From the NCBI GenBank assembly GCA_963971225.1, contig OZ020268.1:48782404-48846403 (forward strand): a stretch of DNA of 64,000 nucleotides, read 5' to 3'. Under the pieces are notes generated by a model that was not told the origin of the DNA, did no database searches, and was given only the letters and a program-made list of their open reading frames with translations. This DNA comes from Melieria omissa (Eukaryota; Arthropoda; Insecta; Diptera; Ulidiidae). A program made the translations under genes and the position numbers. This document shows positions 34,331-47,083 of the stretch, piece by piece. Numbering within the stretch: the first letter of the stretch is position 1; each line of letters begins with the position of its first letter.

Positions 34331-37300
34331 AGTGGCCTTTTAAAATAATTTTCGATTTTCAATATAATCGATTGATATGTAAAACTGTAGTCTTTGAAAT
34401 TTTATAATGAGAAATGCTTTCATCTGATGTTCACCTTAAAAAAAATCATTCAAAAACCTAAAATTTGCCTTATTGGAATCTGGAATCTATTGCACATTAT
34501 TCAATTCTCAAGTGTATAGAATAGAAAGAGCAATAAAAAAGTAATACATTGAAATAATTGCAAGCAGTAACGAGTCTCATGAGTCAAGGTTGATTGCTAA
34601 AAGAAATATTACTTCTGAGAAGAAATAAAATAGTCAGGCAAACGCTCGAAAACACAGCTTTTCATTAGGTCGAGCGTCGAGATAACGATGTTTTTTTAAT
34701 AAAAACTTTAGCTTAAAATCATTGCAAAGAATTGAAGGTTTTTGATGATGACGTGAGGCTACAAGCCTTCAAAAGCGCTCAGTCTATTCAGAACACTCTA
34801 CTATGCCCAAAGGAGGAAAAAGGGATATGGGAGGAAAGTTGTGGAAGGCATCAGGGCTCGCCACTGTGTCCACTGGAAACTTATAGAAGAACAGACAGAA
34901 TTTGATTCATAAAAATCTTAATGGAATTAATATCGAAGTATTAGAAAGTAAGCTGAAGTGTTTTTAAAAAGCCAACAAATGTTTCTACTAAGGAAATAAA
35001 TTCCAAGAAAAAGAAAATTCTATTGTAAAATGCCAATTCGACGCTTTCAGATTTTTTACGTTGCTTCAAAGCTTGTAATGTTGAAAAGAAGGCGTTTTCT
35101 GTATGGAAAAGCATAAATTATTCAGTTTAAAATCAGCAGAAGAATTGATTTATGTAAAACTCATAATTTGTACACTTTATACGCGCATAGTTTCAATAAT
35201 TCTCCGAAAATAATGTTCCCTAAAATATGTTCTAACGCCGCCCCGAACTATTTTCACTATTATCGAAACTCAAAATTGCGTGCTGCCTTTTTCCTGTTCA
35301 TTATGCGCAGATTTCTTTTGCCACTGCTCGTTGATGAACCCTTTCTCCACTCACTCTACATTCGACCTACACAAAGGGCAACATAAAATTTCTTTAGAAA
35401 AATTAATATCCTGTTAAACCGGTTTTGACATGCGACATTTGAACAAAAGTCACATATTTTTCGTAACAAGTTGCGCATTGAAAACAATTTTTTTTCCAGC
35501 ATTGCTTTTATTTCTTTCGCTTTCGACGGCTTAAAAGCCTGAAAATGTATATATAAAGAGTCATAAATTTCGACAACGCAATCAAAGATGGAAGGAAGCA
35601 GAAGAAACAGCAAAAAGAACTGTCATTTACCATTCGAATTTCCAACTTCATTGGCATTCCCGTTCCCATTTCTTTTTGGGAATGCTTTGTTCGTTTGGCC
35701 GCTGCCGCTGCACGGTCGTCGACAATCGAAGATTTATGGCATTGTTTACAATGGGAATTAACAGTTTTACGTGTGTTGTTGTACTGGAAATGACCAACAC
35801 AGCAGCATAAAGCGAGAATTGGATTTTTGAATAGCGACGGCCGGATAAATCAATGCCGAGCCAAGTGTTGCAGTAGAACGAGACAAAAAGCCGATTATTT
35901 GACAGCTGGCGTGGTTGTCAAATTTCAGCACTTTTGACATTTCAAGGTGTTTGAAGGATGATTTGCTTTTGAAGATTTTTGATAAAGAATTGTTCAAATT
36001 TGAAGAGACAGGCATTTAAAGTGATCTGGGGACGTAGAAATAAAAAATATATAGAAAAAGACAGGTTTCGGACAGAGTGTACGGTGAATTTGATCTTTGC
36101 TCAAAGACATTATGACGCATTTTGAGGGTAAAGAGGTAAAAAGAGAGCAGAGAATATGTATTGTAAAACTGTGAATATGAGAAAATGTATTGAAAGCTTT
36201 GTGAACTGTGTCTGAAAGATTTTAAATTCCTTTTTTGACTAATCTGTACCTACAAGATCTGAAGTATAAAATATATAATACATAAAACTTTGTTGATATG
36301 TATAAAAAAAAAAATTTTGTGAAAGTAATAAATTTGACTATCCTTTGGTCTGATCTTTCATAAATTTTCGATACACAATTAAAAACAGCGTAAAGATGAA
36401 ACAATTTTGCTTAATTCTTACAGACTGTGACATTTGTTAGCTAATTAATTTGACAGCTCTTTTGACAGATCTTTCATGTACACTCGTTTGACAACTAGAG
36501 AGCGCTTGACATTCGAAAGAGTCTGTAGGATGTTGTATTTTTTATTCCTACCGAATTTAAGTCAAAATTTATGATATTCAATAAAATTTAAATAATTTCA
36601 AGCAATGTGACCAGTTCTAAGCAACCCAAAACTTGCTCCATGTGACCTCTCTGGTCGATAAACTAGTTTTTTGTTATTGTTTTGTCATAAAATGATTACA
36701 TTTTCTCTCCAAGAATTGATCAAAAATTACCACCTCGTCTCATTGCTGTTTTTATTTTAAATTTCTGTCTGTTCGGCGCAATAAACTACAATCAAAATGT
36801 TTAATTATTCATTGAATTAATTGGTTGTCCTTTTACATTTTTTTATAATAACAAAACTTTTTTGAAATGCATTTTTAATGAATGCCTTTAACGTTAATCT
36901 ACTTTTGGTGTTATTTTGTAAATTTTTTGAGTACTAATTTATTTTAAATAATGAAATCAGTCTGTCTGCTGATCTGTCACCGGTTGTTAACATTTTCAAA
37001 ATAATAAGATTAAAAAAACAAATTAAAAATTTTGATTTTATGCCAAACGCCTTGCTACGTAAAATTTTGGGAAAAGTACAGGCAACAATTTGCAAAAACC
37101 GTTTCTAAAAAAATATATTAAAAAATCCACTTCTCTGAAGCCGGTTTCATTAATGTCAAAAATGATAAAGTTGCCATTTTATTTATATTTTATCGGAATA
37201 TGTATGTAGCATGGAACAGAAGTGCGAGAAGTGCGGCAACAGCGCAAAAATTTGTGGTGACTTGGCGTTGAAAAAGATTTTTTTTATATTCGATTTGAAC

Positions 37301-39340
37301 AAAAATTAATGCAAATGCGTGAATTTTAAAACGGTTTACGGCTTAAACCAACAACAACACTAACGGCCAACGGCTAAAACGTCGCTGAGCTTTTAAACTG
37401 GCCAAAACAAATTGCTGTCTGTCACCGGCGGCGGCTGGGGTGTGTTGGCAGCTGTGCTTTTGAGGTTAAGTAGGCGATTACTATGCTGGCAAGTTGATAT
37501 AAATGCAAATTTATTTATTTACAGCTTTTGCTAGAATTTGGTCAACGATGACATGCAAAAAGTCTCTCAAAATGATGTAAAACTTATCGCCATACTAATG
37601 CTTGACATAACCTTTGAACCGTTTAAATTGCACTCAAAATTTGACAGATGTCCACGTGCGCCCACAGTGATGTTGGGTCAGCACATGGGCGAGCCTCAGC
37701 TGTTGCGCGCGAGTTGCCGCATCGATTTTTTCATTTTATTTTATCTCTTACATTTTTATCACAATTCATATAATTAAAAAAAAACCGAATGCTGACTGTC
37801 AGTCAAGTGCGCTTTTTCAGCATTGAATTTTATCTCATTTTTGTTGTTTTTCCTCCCATTTTGACGCCTCCATTAAGGCCGTCAATTATAATTAATGTCC
37901 ATATGCGGCACAATTGCCATGCATCATCATTAGCCACACTTAACCAGTTAACCATTCGTTCCTGCTCACTGACAGTTACTCATTCGCTGTCTGGGTTTTC
38001 GTTCCGTTCACGTTGCGCGCCTGCTTTTCAATCATTGTGAATGCATCTCACATTTCGCTACTTTTATTAGCTTCTCGTCGTTGCTGGTTGTTTTTATTTA
38101 TATTTTTTCATAAAATGTTGCCGTCAAAACATAAAATACCCATTAAAATGTCAATTGACATTTTCGGACGACCAAAAGCAAAAGCAGTGTCGACCGAACC
38201 CCCCTGGCCGGGCGTTACACGCGTCCCACACTGCTTTTCAGTTGCTTTCGGCCATTTATACTATGCAGTCAGTTATTCATAACTAAAAATAACTTACGAC
38301 TGTATTCATTGGCCCGTTATGTGCCTGTCGATTGGACGCCACATGCCTTTCGTGTGTCCTTCACGCCCTTTCTCAGCCAATTTGGCTACAACACACGCCA
38401 CATGCCTACGAAATGTAGGTAGTCTAAAAATAAGAATGCGCTTCATTATTCCTCCCTTTAGAGTGCTACCGCAACCAGTATATTTCTCGAGCTTTCTGCT
38501 GCAGAGCAGTTTAAGTTGTTGTTGTAAAATCCATTCATAATAATTACCCCCAATGCAAAATGCATGCCGCCACTAACACGGGTTCCTTTCCTTGTCGCTG
38601 CAAAACACTCCCACCCCTTATTCGCTGCCGTGTGCTGGTCAGCATTTTGAGGTAGACAGTTAAGGTAGCAACGGTAATTGCAAGGGAGCCGAGCCTACGG
38701 TAAATGGTTCATGCCTAGGAACTCTAATGTACAAAATGTATGTATAATGTGCAAAATGTATTTGATTTTATACTCGGTGACCAACCTGTTTTATACATAT
38801 TACTGCTTCTCTTCTCCTTGGCCAAACGACATTGTCATGTTATGCATTCTGCTCGTTTTTTAGATGTTGTTTGCTTATTATTTCCATTACGGTTGGTGGT
38901 ATCTATTTATTATTAAATTTTTTTTTGCGTTTGTAGATTTGTGTACCTGTATGTGTGTATTAAAAATTTACGTATCCAATTCAATCGATACAGCAGTAAA
39001 CTTTAAATGGCGCAAAAGGAAATTGAGGTACACTGTCTGCCGTTAAAAACATTACCTGATTTATGTGGCGTCAGCTGAGTGCTTCCTAGTGGTAGAAGAG
39101 GACCATTGAAATATATGAGTGTGTGGTTTGTGAAATGTTTTTATGTTCAAAATACTCGTAAAGTGAAAAACTCATTGGTGCGAAAATATAATATTAAAAA
39201 AAGAAATATAAATTAAAATATTATACTAAAATATTACTATTTTATGGCATGGAATCCTTAATAATTAAAAAAATATGACGAACTTACAGTTTTGTGCAAG
39301 AAGTTACAAAGCAATTACTGCATTGCCTAAAATATTTACA
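34331..39340. other. AT-rich non-coding DNA
   Basis: About 5 kb without a recognisable gene or dated insertion. The plus-strand frames at 37538, 37789, 38013 and 38319 are short and show no domain. A GC-richer patch lies at 37380-37720 and 38160-38420. Confidence 0.45.
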
Positions 39341-39344
39341 AATA

Positions 39345-41990
39345 ATACTAACCACTATACTATCGAGGAAATGTGCAATTTATTACCAAAAAGAATAAAC
39401 CATACAATAAATATCTACTAACCACTACATTATCGAGGAAAGAACCGGATTTTAAAGTGTAATAATAAAATATTAACCACTACACTATTGAGAAAATTTC
39501 TTCTTTTCTACGTGAAAAATGAACCACTACATCATCGATAAAATTATTATCCGTGGGTACTAACACAGAATAAACAGTATACAGAATGCGCATCTGGTGT
39601 AAAGAAAATTTTCTTCGCGGGTTCCAGCGGTACGACCCGTTTGTTGATGCGGGGGGAAGCAGTAAAGGGGATGAGAACGCACAGAGCGCGAGAGCGTAAG
39701 CTGAGAAGCTGCGGCCGCGCACCACACACTGTGGTTGTTGTTGTTGGGCAACAAAGCGATGTGCCGCTTGCATGTTGGTGCTGGCTCGTGCTCGCTCTCC
39801 GCTTGCTTTTTGACAAACAAGAACAAGAAGTGGACAGGCAGTTTCATAGAAAAATTGATTGAGCGATCGCCAAGGCACATAAGGTGGTAGCACTACGGGA
39901 AAAACCAACATTCAATGGATTTTATAAGTTCTTTTGGTCTGCTTGTAAAATAGAAGTTGTAAAAAGTACAAATGGCTACAATGAAATATATGTGTTAAAT
40001 ATTGAAACAACCAAGACGCATTAAGAAAGTGATAATAAGTGGAAAACTATTGCTACAATGTTGTGCTAATCATCAAAGAATGCTGCAACTACCTATTGAA
40101 TTTGCCTTGGCGATTGCTTTGCCAAATCAACCACTTTCAATGTGCACGAGTAAAGCCAAGCTGGCTTGCTGCGGAAAGCAACAACATTGCGTGTTGTTGT
40201 CGAAATGAGAACAAAGCCCAAAATCATCGAATCTATGCGTATACAATACATCAATTCGCGCTTACTCTCTCGGTTCCCTTTACATTTTCCTCACCTTTGT
40301 TGCTTCCCGCCCGCGTCTGAAATGAAATCGCAAAATTATTTCAGATGCGCCTTCTGTATACTGTTTATTCTGTGGTACTAACCACTATACTATCGAGGAA
40401 AAAATCAAGTTTTACGTTGTAGAATGCTAACCAGTATACTATCGAGGAAAATCCCACTTCCCTACGTGCAATACTAACTAGAGATACTACCGAGGAAATA
40501 TATACTTTACCACTATACTATCGAGGAAAGAATTGGGTTTTAAAGTGGAATAATAAATAAGTACTTATCACTAAACTATTGAAGAAATCACTACTTCTCT
40601 ACGGGGAAAAAATAACCACTATACTTTCGAGCAAAAAACACTTTTCTTTATAAAATACTAACCACTATACTATCGAGGAATGCCCACTTAAATCAGCAAG
40701 AAATACTTACCAAAACCATACTTACCGCTTCTCTGGAATACTTACCACCGAGGAAAAAAACCACGTTTCTTCATAGAATGCTAGCTACTATACTATCGAG
40801 AAAATACCCACTTTCCTCGGTACAATGCTAGCTAGAGATATTTACCATTATACTATCGAGGAAATAACCACGTTTCTTCGTGAAATACAACCACTATATT
40901 ATCGAAGAATGCCCACTTAACTACAAGAAATACTAACTGCTTCCCTGGAATACTTACCACTATACTATCGCGGAATGACCACTTCCCTACGAGAAATACT
41001 AAACACTATACTGTTGCCCTGGAATACTTACAATTTTCTTTCGAGGAATGCCCACTTAATTACAACCAATATTAACGGCTTCCCTGGAATACTTACTACT
41101 GTATTATCGAGCACATAACCACGGTTCTTCGTGGAATACTAACTACAAATACTTTCTTACGAGAAATACTAAACACTATACTGTTGCCCTGGAATACTTA
41201 GAATTTTCTTTCGAGGAATGCCCCCTTAATTACAACCAATATTAACGGCTTCCCTGGAATACTTACTACTGTATTATCGAGGAAATAACCACGTTTCTTC
41301 GTGAAATACAACCACTATATTATCGAAGAATTCCCAATTAACTACAAGAAGTACTAACTGTTTCCCTGGAATACTTACCACTATACTATCGCGGAATGAC
41401 CACTTTCCTACCAGAAATACTAAACACTATACTGTTGCCCTGGATACTTACCATTTTCTATCGAGGAATGCCCACTTAATTACAACCAATATTAACCGCT
41501 ACCCTGGAATACTTACCGCTATACATTCAAATAATAATGACCCTACGATAAATATTAAACGCTATGCTAACCGCTTCCCTGGAATACTTACTACTGTATT
41601 ATCGAGCAAATAACCACGTTTCTTCTAATTACTTCTTCTTATTACGTTACTAATTACAAATACTTCCCTACGAGAAATACTAAACACTATACTATGGACT
41701 TCCCTACGTAAAATGCTAACAGCTATACAGTTTTTAAAAAATAATCATTATTCTACTTGGAATATCAACTACCATACTATCGAAATGAAACAATAAACTA
41801 CTAACCACTGTCCGAAAAATAACCACTATTCTACTCGGAATACTAACTACTACACTATCGAGGAAAAAACTTCTCTACTTAGAACAATAAAACGCTAACC
41901 ACTCTACAATAGAAGAAATAACTACGAGTACTTTGCTACAGGAAAAATAATACTACCCGTTTCGCCAATACTACCACTTTACTAGTAAAC
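39345..41990. repeat. About 50-bp minisatellite with 421-bp higher-order unit
   Basis: Variants of CCACTATACTATCGAGGAAA followed by a short variable stretch and a CTTCGTGGAATACTAA-like stretch recur every 45-60 bp. Within 40860-41520 a composite block (ATTATCGAAGAAT ... CCCTGGAATACTTACC ... TTAATTACAACCAATATTAA) repeats with an offset of 421 bp (CCACTAT at 40891 and 41312). An 809-bp MITE splits the array at 39565-40373. Units degenerate to the right, toward 42.5 kb. Non-coding. Confidence 0.88.
39565..40373. mobile_element. 9-bp-TSD MITE family, short copy (809 bp)
   Basis: Inverted ends ACAGAATAAACAGTATACAG, continuing AATGCGCATCTG (left) and AAGGCGCATCTG (right, inward), match at 31 of 32 positions. 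A perfect 9-bp TSD GGTACTAAC flanks it (39556-39564, 40374-40382). Subterminal GATGCGGGGGG and CTTCCCGCCCGC blocks match the copy at 11666-13041. No transposase; frames inside are not credible. Confidence 0.92.
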
Positions 41991-42597
41991 CGTTACCTCA
42001 TTGAAAAACTATAATATTTACTATTGCAAGTACCAGCCTAAACAATATACGAGTAAAATTAATTTTAATTAATTTTAAGCATTATTACTTCACTAATCCA
42101 CCACTATCTAATTACCTAAACAATACTATCAAGGAAGTCAACTTTTTATAGCCGAAAAAGCCAATCATCATACTCCAGACTAAATCACTAAAGGTACTAA
42201 CCATTAGTGTGGTTAACAACTGTTGAAAATCAACTTTATAGACGGTGCGAACATCAGTAAAAGTTGATAGTCGGGGTTAGTGCTGATTGAACTGTTTTCT
42301 ACTGACAGTTGGAAGTTTACAACTTTACAGATTAACTGTTATTGTGACTTTATTCAATTAGTAACAGTACTGACTGGAATATTGAAATTTGCAAATTGAA
42401 AAGGTTACTAACATGCAACTAATAAAATAAATAATAAAAAGCTACTGCGTAAACTATTGAAACTTTCCAACTTTAACTATTATCCAACTAAACTACTATT
42501 AGGCAACTATTGCTGCCTAAACTTTTCAACTTTACTGATAACTAGCGACAACTACAATTAAATAATTAAGTGCTGCTGCCTTAACTATTGAAAATTC
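41991..42597. other. Decayed edge of the minisatellite array
   Basis: Short CTAACCACT and AACTATTGAAA-type words continue without clear period. No gene. Confidence 0.45.
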
Positions 42598-42609
42598 CCA
42601 AGTTTGCTT

Positions 42610-42968
42610 CGTTTTTTTTTAGCCTTCCATAGCACTCAGTCCATTTCAGACCAATGTACTATACTCATGGGGGATAGGGAAGGAACATGAGAGTAATATC
42701 TCATATTTCACCCGTTTTCGAAATGCGTATGCAACACTGTCTTTCCAATATATGTTATAGCACACATTTCAAGCGGTTGGGGAAAGGGAGGGGACCTACA
42801 GTTTAACGCCGAATCCGAACGGAATTCTCTTGGAATTCTCATTCCCTTCATGTGGATAGCGATAAAGCTAGATGAGTTTTTCACCAGCCCGAGCCAGGAA
42901 TCGAACCTGGAGCCTTTGGTATGAGAAGCCAGCGCGCTACCCGATGGACTATCGAGGCCGACAAACTT
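42610..42968 (-). mobile_element. tRNA-derived SINE with 12-bp TSD
   Basis: Read on the minus strand it begins with a tRNA-like head: A box TAGTCCATCGGG and B box GGTTCGATTCC, then CTGGCTCGGGC. It continues through a core CCGTTCGGATTCGGCGTTAA and CTGTAGGTCCCCTCC and ends in A9 (plus-strand T9 at 42612-42620). The 12-bp duplication CCAAGTTTGCTT flanks it (42598-42609, 42969-42980). The head cannot form a proper anticodon stem or acceptor stem, so it is not a tRNA gene. It has a different head from the SINE at 15436 but the same core. Confidence 0.92.
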
Positions 42969-43103
42969 CCAAGTTTGCTTACTAACTAACGCCCAACCTA
43001 ACAACTAATAAGGAAAACTCTTCAACCAAAACACTACTTTTTAACGCCAAAACCTTTTCAACATAAATACTTGAACTACGATTAATTAACTGTCAAGACT
43101 TAA

Positions 43104-43820
43104 GGGGACAGTCCCCTCAAGAGGTCTCAAAAAATCGTTTTTTTTTTTTTGCTTAATCGATTGGGCATCTATTTAAGATTATGTATGTAAAGTTTTAGCT
43201 CCAAATTCGAAGTATTTCAGGAGTTGCACGAAAATTCAGTCGGTCGCGCACGGTGCCTGGTGCCTACATTGCGAAATTTAAAGTGCGTTTTCTCAAAACC
43301 ATGTTTTCACAATTTGCGGGAAAGATAACTATAAAAGTTATCAACAGATTTTCTTAAACTAAAATTTATTTTATTCAGTATGAAAAACTACTCTATGCGA
43401 ACTACGGATTTTGTTAAATTCCGATTTTTAATACCTTTTTTATTAACAAATAAATGTAAAAAAAGTCACTTTTTTCTTTTTAAATCATAATTTTTCGTCT
43501 AAATTTTGGATTTTTGGAATTTCCGTAGTTCACATAGAACAAATAAGTCTGACGAAGAAAACAAAAAAAATTTTTGATTTTAGTTGAAAACAACGGCTGC
43601 TATCGTTCCCGCAAATGGACTCCGACCGTGCCGAAACGCTGCCGGAAATCGTGAAAAACTCAGTCATTTAGAATTTCCCAGATGTAATTTTTTTTGTGAA
43701 TAAAGTTGAAAGTATGACTAAAACATATCCCAAAGTTCTTATGTCTCCGATCTTTCCTTCTGTAAGAAAAACAATCAGGAAAAAACGCTTTTTTCTCGGA
43801 CGCTTGAGGGGACTGTCCCC
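43104..43820. mobile_element. TTAA-flanked MITE, 717 bp
   Basis: Inverted ends GGGGACAGTCCCCTCAAG and, inward from the right, GGGGACAGTCCCCTCAAG are perfect over 18 bp, themselves contain a GGGGACNGTCCCC palindrome, and are flanked by TTAA (43100-43103, 43821-43824). The interior also shows inverted similarity (CTATGCGAACTACGGA at 43395 against TCCGTAGTTCACATAG near 43521). TTAA TSDs occur in piggyBac and Kolobok elements; G-rich ends fit Kolobok somewhat better. No coding capacity. Confidence 0.88.
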
Positions 43821-43824
43821 TTAA

Positions 43825-46242
43825 GCCACTCATTATGTGTCCGCTGGCATTCAAGAGGTCAAACTCATTTTTTTATGAACTCTAACAGTAATTTGTAATT
43901 TTAAGTCCCTTTTGTTTGCCCTCTGACTTTGATGTCATAATTTAACAGTTGTTAAAACATACAACAAAAACCTGCGTGTCATTCGCATAAAACGAAAAGT
44001 TATCTCTTGGTTTGCATCAAATGGTTATATCGAAACAGCCGAAAGTCCAATAAAAAAGTTGGGCTAACGAAAAACGTAAACGTCAACATTGACAACAACG
44101 ATGACTACAGTAAATGTATATTTTGTTTTTTTGCACTACGGCAGCAGGCGACTACTGATAAAAATTAAATCAATACTTAAAAATAACAACTACAAAAAGG
44201 AACGAAACAAAGTAAAAAAAATTAACGTAAAAACAAAACCAACAAGAAAACGCTGTTAATAAAACGGAAAATTTACAGACTGACCAATATTGGTATTGTG
44301 TGTGTGTGTGTTTTAGCGGCGTTTGGCATTTTTGTTTCAAACTGTTTGTGTCTACTTTTAATGTGCTCCCATTTAATTTCGTTGCCGTTGCATTGCAGTT
44401 TTTACCTCCTCTTTGGTCATTGGCTTCCTACATTTGGTGTGCATTGCTGGTGGCTGCTACATTTTACTTGATCATTTGCGGTGCTGCGTTGTTATTGCTT
44501 TTTTCAATTGTTGTTGTGCCTCTTGTTGACTATGGGGCCCTTGTTTTTTTTTCCTCACAATTTGTCTGTCGGTTGCTTGCAGACACACACACACACACAT
44601 CCATTCGTTGGTCGTTTTCGCCATTTAACCGAGTGTGTACGTCAGTCAGTTGTGCCTTTAGTAAGACTTTCCTTTAGCTCTGCTTTTGTTTTGTCCCTAC
44701 GGGTTTCCATTTTGTTGCCTGGATTTGCTTATTGCCATTGTTGTTGTTGTGTTGCCTGGCTACCAGCGCCATCGTAATTTCATGCACTTGCTGTACGCGC
44801 ATGTCGTCTGGTCTTGCCTGCCTGACTGTTTGCTTGCCAGTCAGTTGTCTGTCCGTCCTAGCAGTGTTGCCACATTTCGCTGCACGCTTTTTCACATCAT
44901 CGCTACGTTGGCCCTTTCCCTTTCTCTGCCGGTTTTTCACTGCCTGCCTGTGTGCCCACATCGATCGTGCGTCTGTCCGTCGCCTTTCATTCCCTCGCCC
45001 CATTTTACTATCGCCCATCGCAACATGTCATTATTGAAACATGTGCCCCGGCAACATTTTTCTCCTTCTGCTATTTATGCCTTTTTCCCTTTTAGTTCTT
45101 TCTAGTTGTTTTTTGTTGTTGCTTTTGTCGTTACCTTTTCTATTCGCTGCCGCTGTCTTTTATGTTGCTAATATTGTTGCTGTGCTCGTTCACTTTGTTG
45201 TTGTTGTTGCTGCTGCTGCTAGCAGAACGTGTGGAAATGTGGCAACGTAGCCTGTCGCTGCCGACGTTTCATTTGTGCTCGTTTACACATTCTTTGAACT
45301 TGTGCGTGCGCGCTCGTCGCGCCGCTCCGCTCCGGTCAATCAACGTTACACATGCGTGGCTCTGTGCTGCGAAATGTGGCAACGTCGCGCATATTTTGAT
45401 TTCCTCCTTTTATTTTTTTTGCTTTGCCGTAATGCTAGTTTAATTTAAATTCAATTTTGTTCGCATTTTTATTTTGTTTTTATTTATATTTCTCGTTTTT
45501 TGCGCTTCGGGCGATTGTTTCGTTTTTTTTGTTTCTTTAGTTTGTTGTTGCTTCAGTTTCAAGTTTTAATCGGCTGCTGGCGCTGCCTGCAACAGTTGCG
45601 CGCGCTGTGTGTTATGGCAATTGCTGTTGCTGATTCAATTCGCTTTGCCCACATTTCATTTTCTCCATTTGCTTTATTTTGAATTTACTTTGCAAATTTC
45701 TGCTTCGTACCATTTCGCATTTTTTTAATACCGTTTTTATTTTTATTTTCTCAAATTGTATTCGGTCTTTGTAATTTAGATGCTTTAAATTGCTCTTGCT
45801 TTCAGTGCTGTTGTTGTTGTTGTTAGCTTTTGTACTTGTTTGCCATTGCCCGTATATTTAGCAATTGTTGCTGCTGGCGTTGGCGCTGTTGTCGTTGTCG
45901 TTTATGGTGTTGTTGCTGTTTTTATTGCATTTTAATTACATTTCCTTCCTTTTTGGCAGACTTGCAATTTTCTTGCAGCAGCAGCAGCAGCAGTTGCTGT
46001 TAGTAGAGTTTTTGCTGTTGGCTTCTTAATTAAAATATCTACCGCTGCATTGTTAACGACATAATGCAAGAATTGTCTTCTGAAAGCAATGGCAGTTGCA
46101 ATAAAAACTAGTTAAGTAGACAGCAGAAATGCATTTGCTTCGAAGACTCTCTGTTGGAAATTTCGCTCAAAAACCTTTCAAGCTGTAGTCCTTACAAAAG
46201 TACAGTTTTCTAATGTTGCTTTCAGTTTGAATTATTATTTAG
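43825..46242. other. GTT/CAA-rich non-coding DNA
   Basis: The plus strand is T- and TTG-rich (44300-46020) with many TTGTTG and GCTGCTGC runs and an (AC)n run at 44583-44600. Several long frames on both strands are repeat-driven and low-complexity. The phrase AATGTGGCAACGT occurs twice (45235, 45373). No gene is called. Confidence 0.45.
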
Positions 46243-46245
46243 TTA

Positions 46246-46495
46246 GGGCCGATTTCACAGTGATTGGTTAACCAATAACCGATGGTTATTGGACTACCTT
46301 TTTTTTGTGAAATTTTGTCAACATTTGGTTAAGTACAATATTGCCTATTTTTCCACCAGTTAAAGAAGCTTGGGAATATTTTAAGTTGAAAAATTCGGGG
46401 CTCCTTTCTTTTTCACAAAAATTGACACAAGTGGTTAACCGTCGGTTCTTGGTTTAAGTTAACAGTTGGTTAACCAACCACTGCGGAATTGGGCC
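46246..46495. mobile_element. PIF/Harbinger-type MITE, 250 bp
   Basis: Ends GGGCCGATTTCACAGTGATT (left) and GGCCCAATTCCGCAGTGGTT (right, inward), both continuing GGTTAACCAA, are flanked by TTA (46243-46245, 46496-46498). A 3-bp TWA target and GGSCC-type ends match Tourist/Harbinger MITEs. No coding capacity. Confidence 0.85.
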
Positions 46496-46859
46496 TTAGG
46501 GGTTCTTATTCGATTCGTTGGAGTTGTGTGTTCTAAGACGAAAGTATATTGGCTGCTTAAGGATTTCCTTCTAGGAAATTATTTAAAAAAGATTTATTTT
46601 CTTTTGAATTAAAGTGTGAATTAGGCTATGAAATGGACTATACGCAACATTTTATCAGGTATCATACTAGTCTTTACTACTCTACTATTTCACCTCAGAC
46701 AGTTTGCCCTATTTTCACTAACTAAAGCTAAAAATTTACTAAATATTGACTGATATTGTTTTACTTTCATAGTCTTCACTGTCATCATTCAGTTTAGATT
46801 ATAATTTCGAACCTGTGAAACCGACAACATGTACCATGTCTTGGCGGATATTAGTTATA

Positions 46860-47081
46860 CAGTGGTGTCTGGATATAGTGAAGTAATTATTGCAAAGCCT
46901 GTTCACTGTATTGAGGTTGTTCACTATATCAAGGTTAAGATTTTTGTTCAAAAACTCGTTTTATTTGCTCAAAATATAATTTTTGTTTTTTGCTTGCAAA
47001 TTTGTTTCTATATTTAGAGGCTCGATGTCAAAATTTGGGTGTTCACTATATCGAAGTGTTCACTATACCCAGACACGATTG
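46860..47081. mobile_element. Tc1/mariner-type MITE, 222 bp
   Basis: Ends CAGTGGTGTCTGGATATAGT and, inward from the right, CAATCGTGTCTGGGTATAGT, both continuing GAA, are flanked by TA (46858-46859, 47082-47083). The motif TTCACTATATC is repeated internally. No transposase. Confidence 0.87.
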
Positions 47082-47083
47082 TA

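Noticed and set aside
42886..42964. tRNA gene on the minus strand
   Set aside because: A and B boxes are good, but acceptor and anticodon stems do not pair, and the sequence is the 5' head of a SINE with a 12-bp TSD and A tail.
44300..45250. Several overlapping Leu/Val/Phe-rich plus-strand frames
   Set aside because: Products of GTTGTT/TTGCTG low-complexity sequence, with competing frames on both strands and no splice or domain support.
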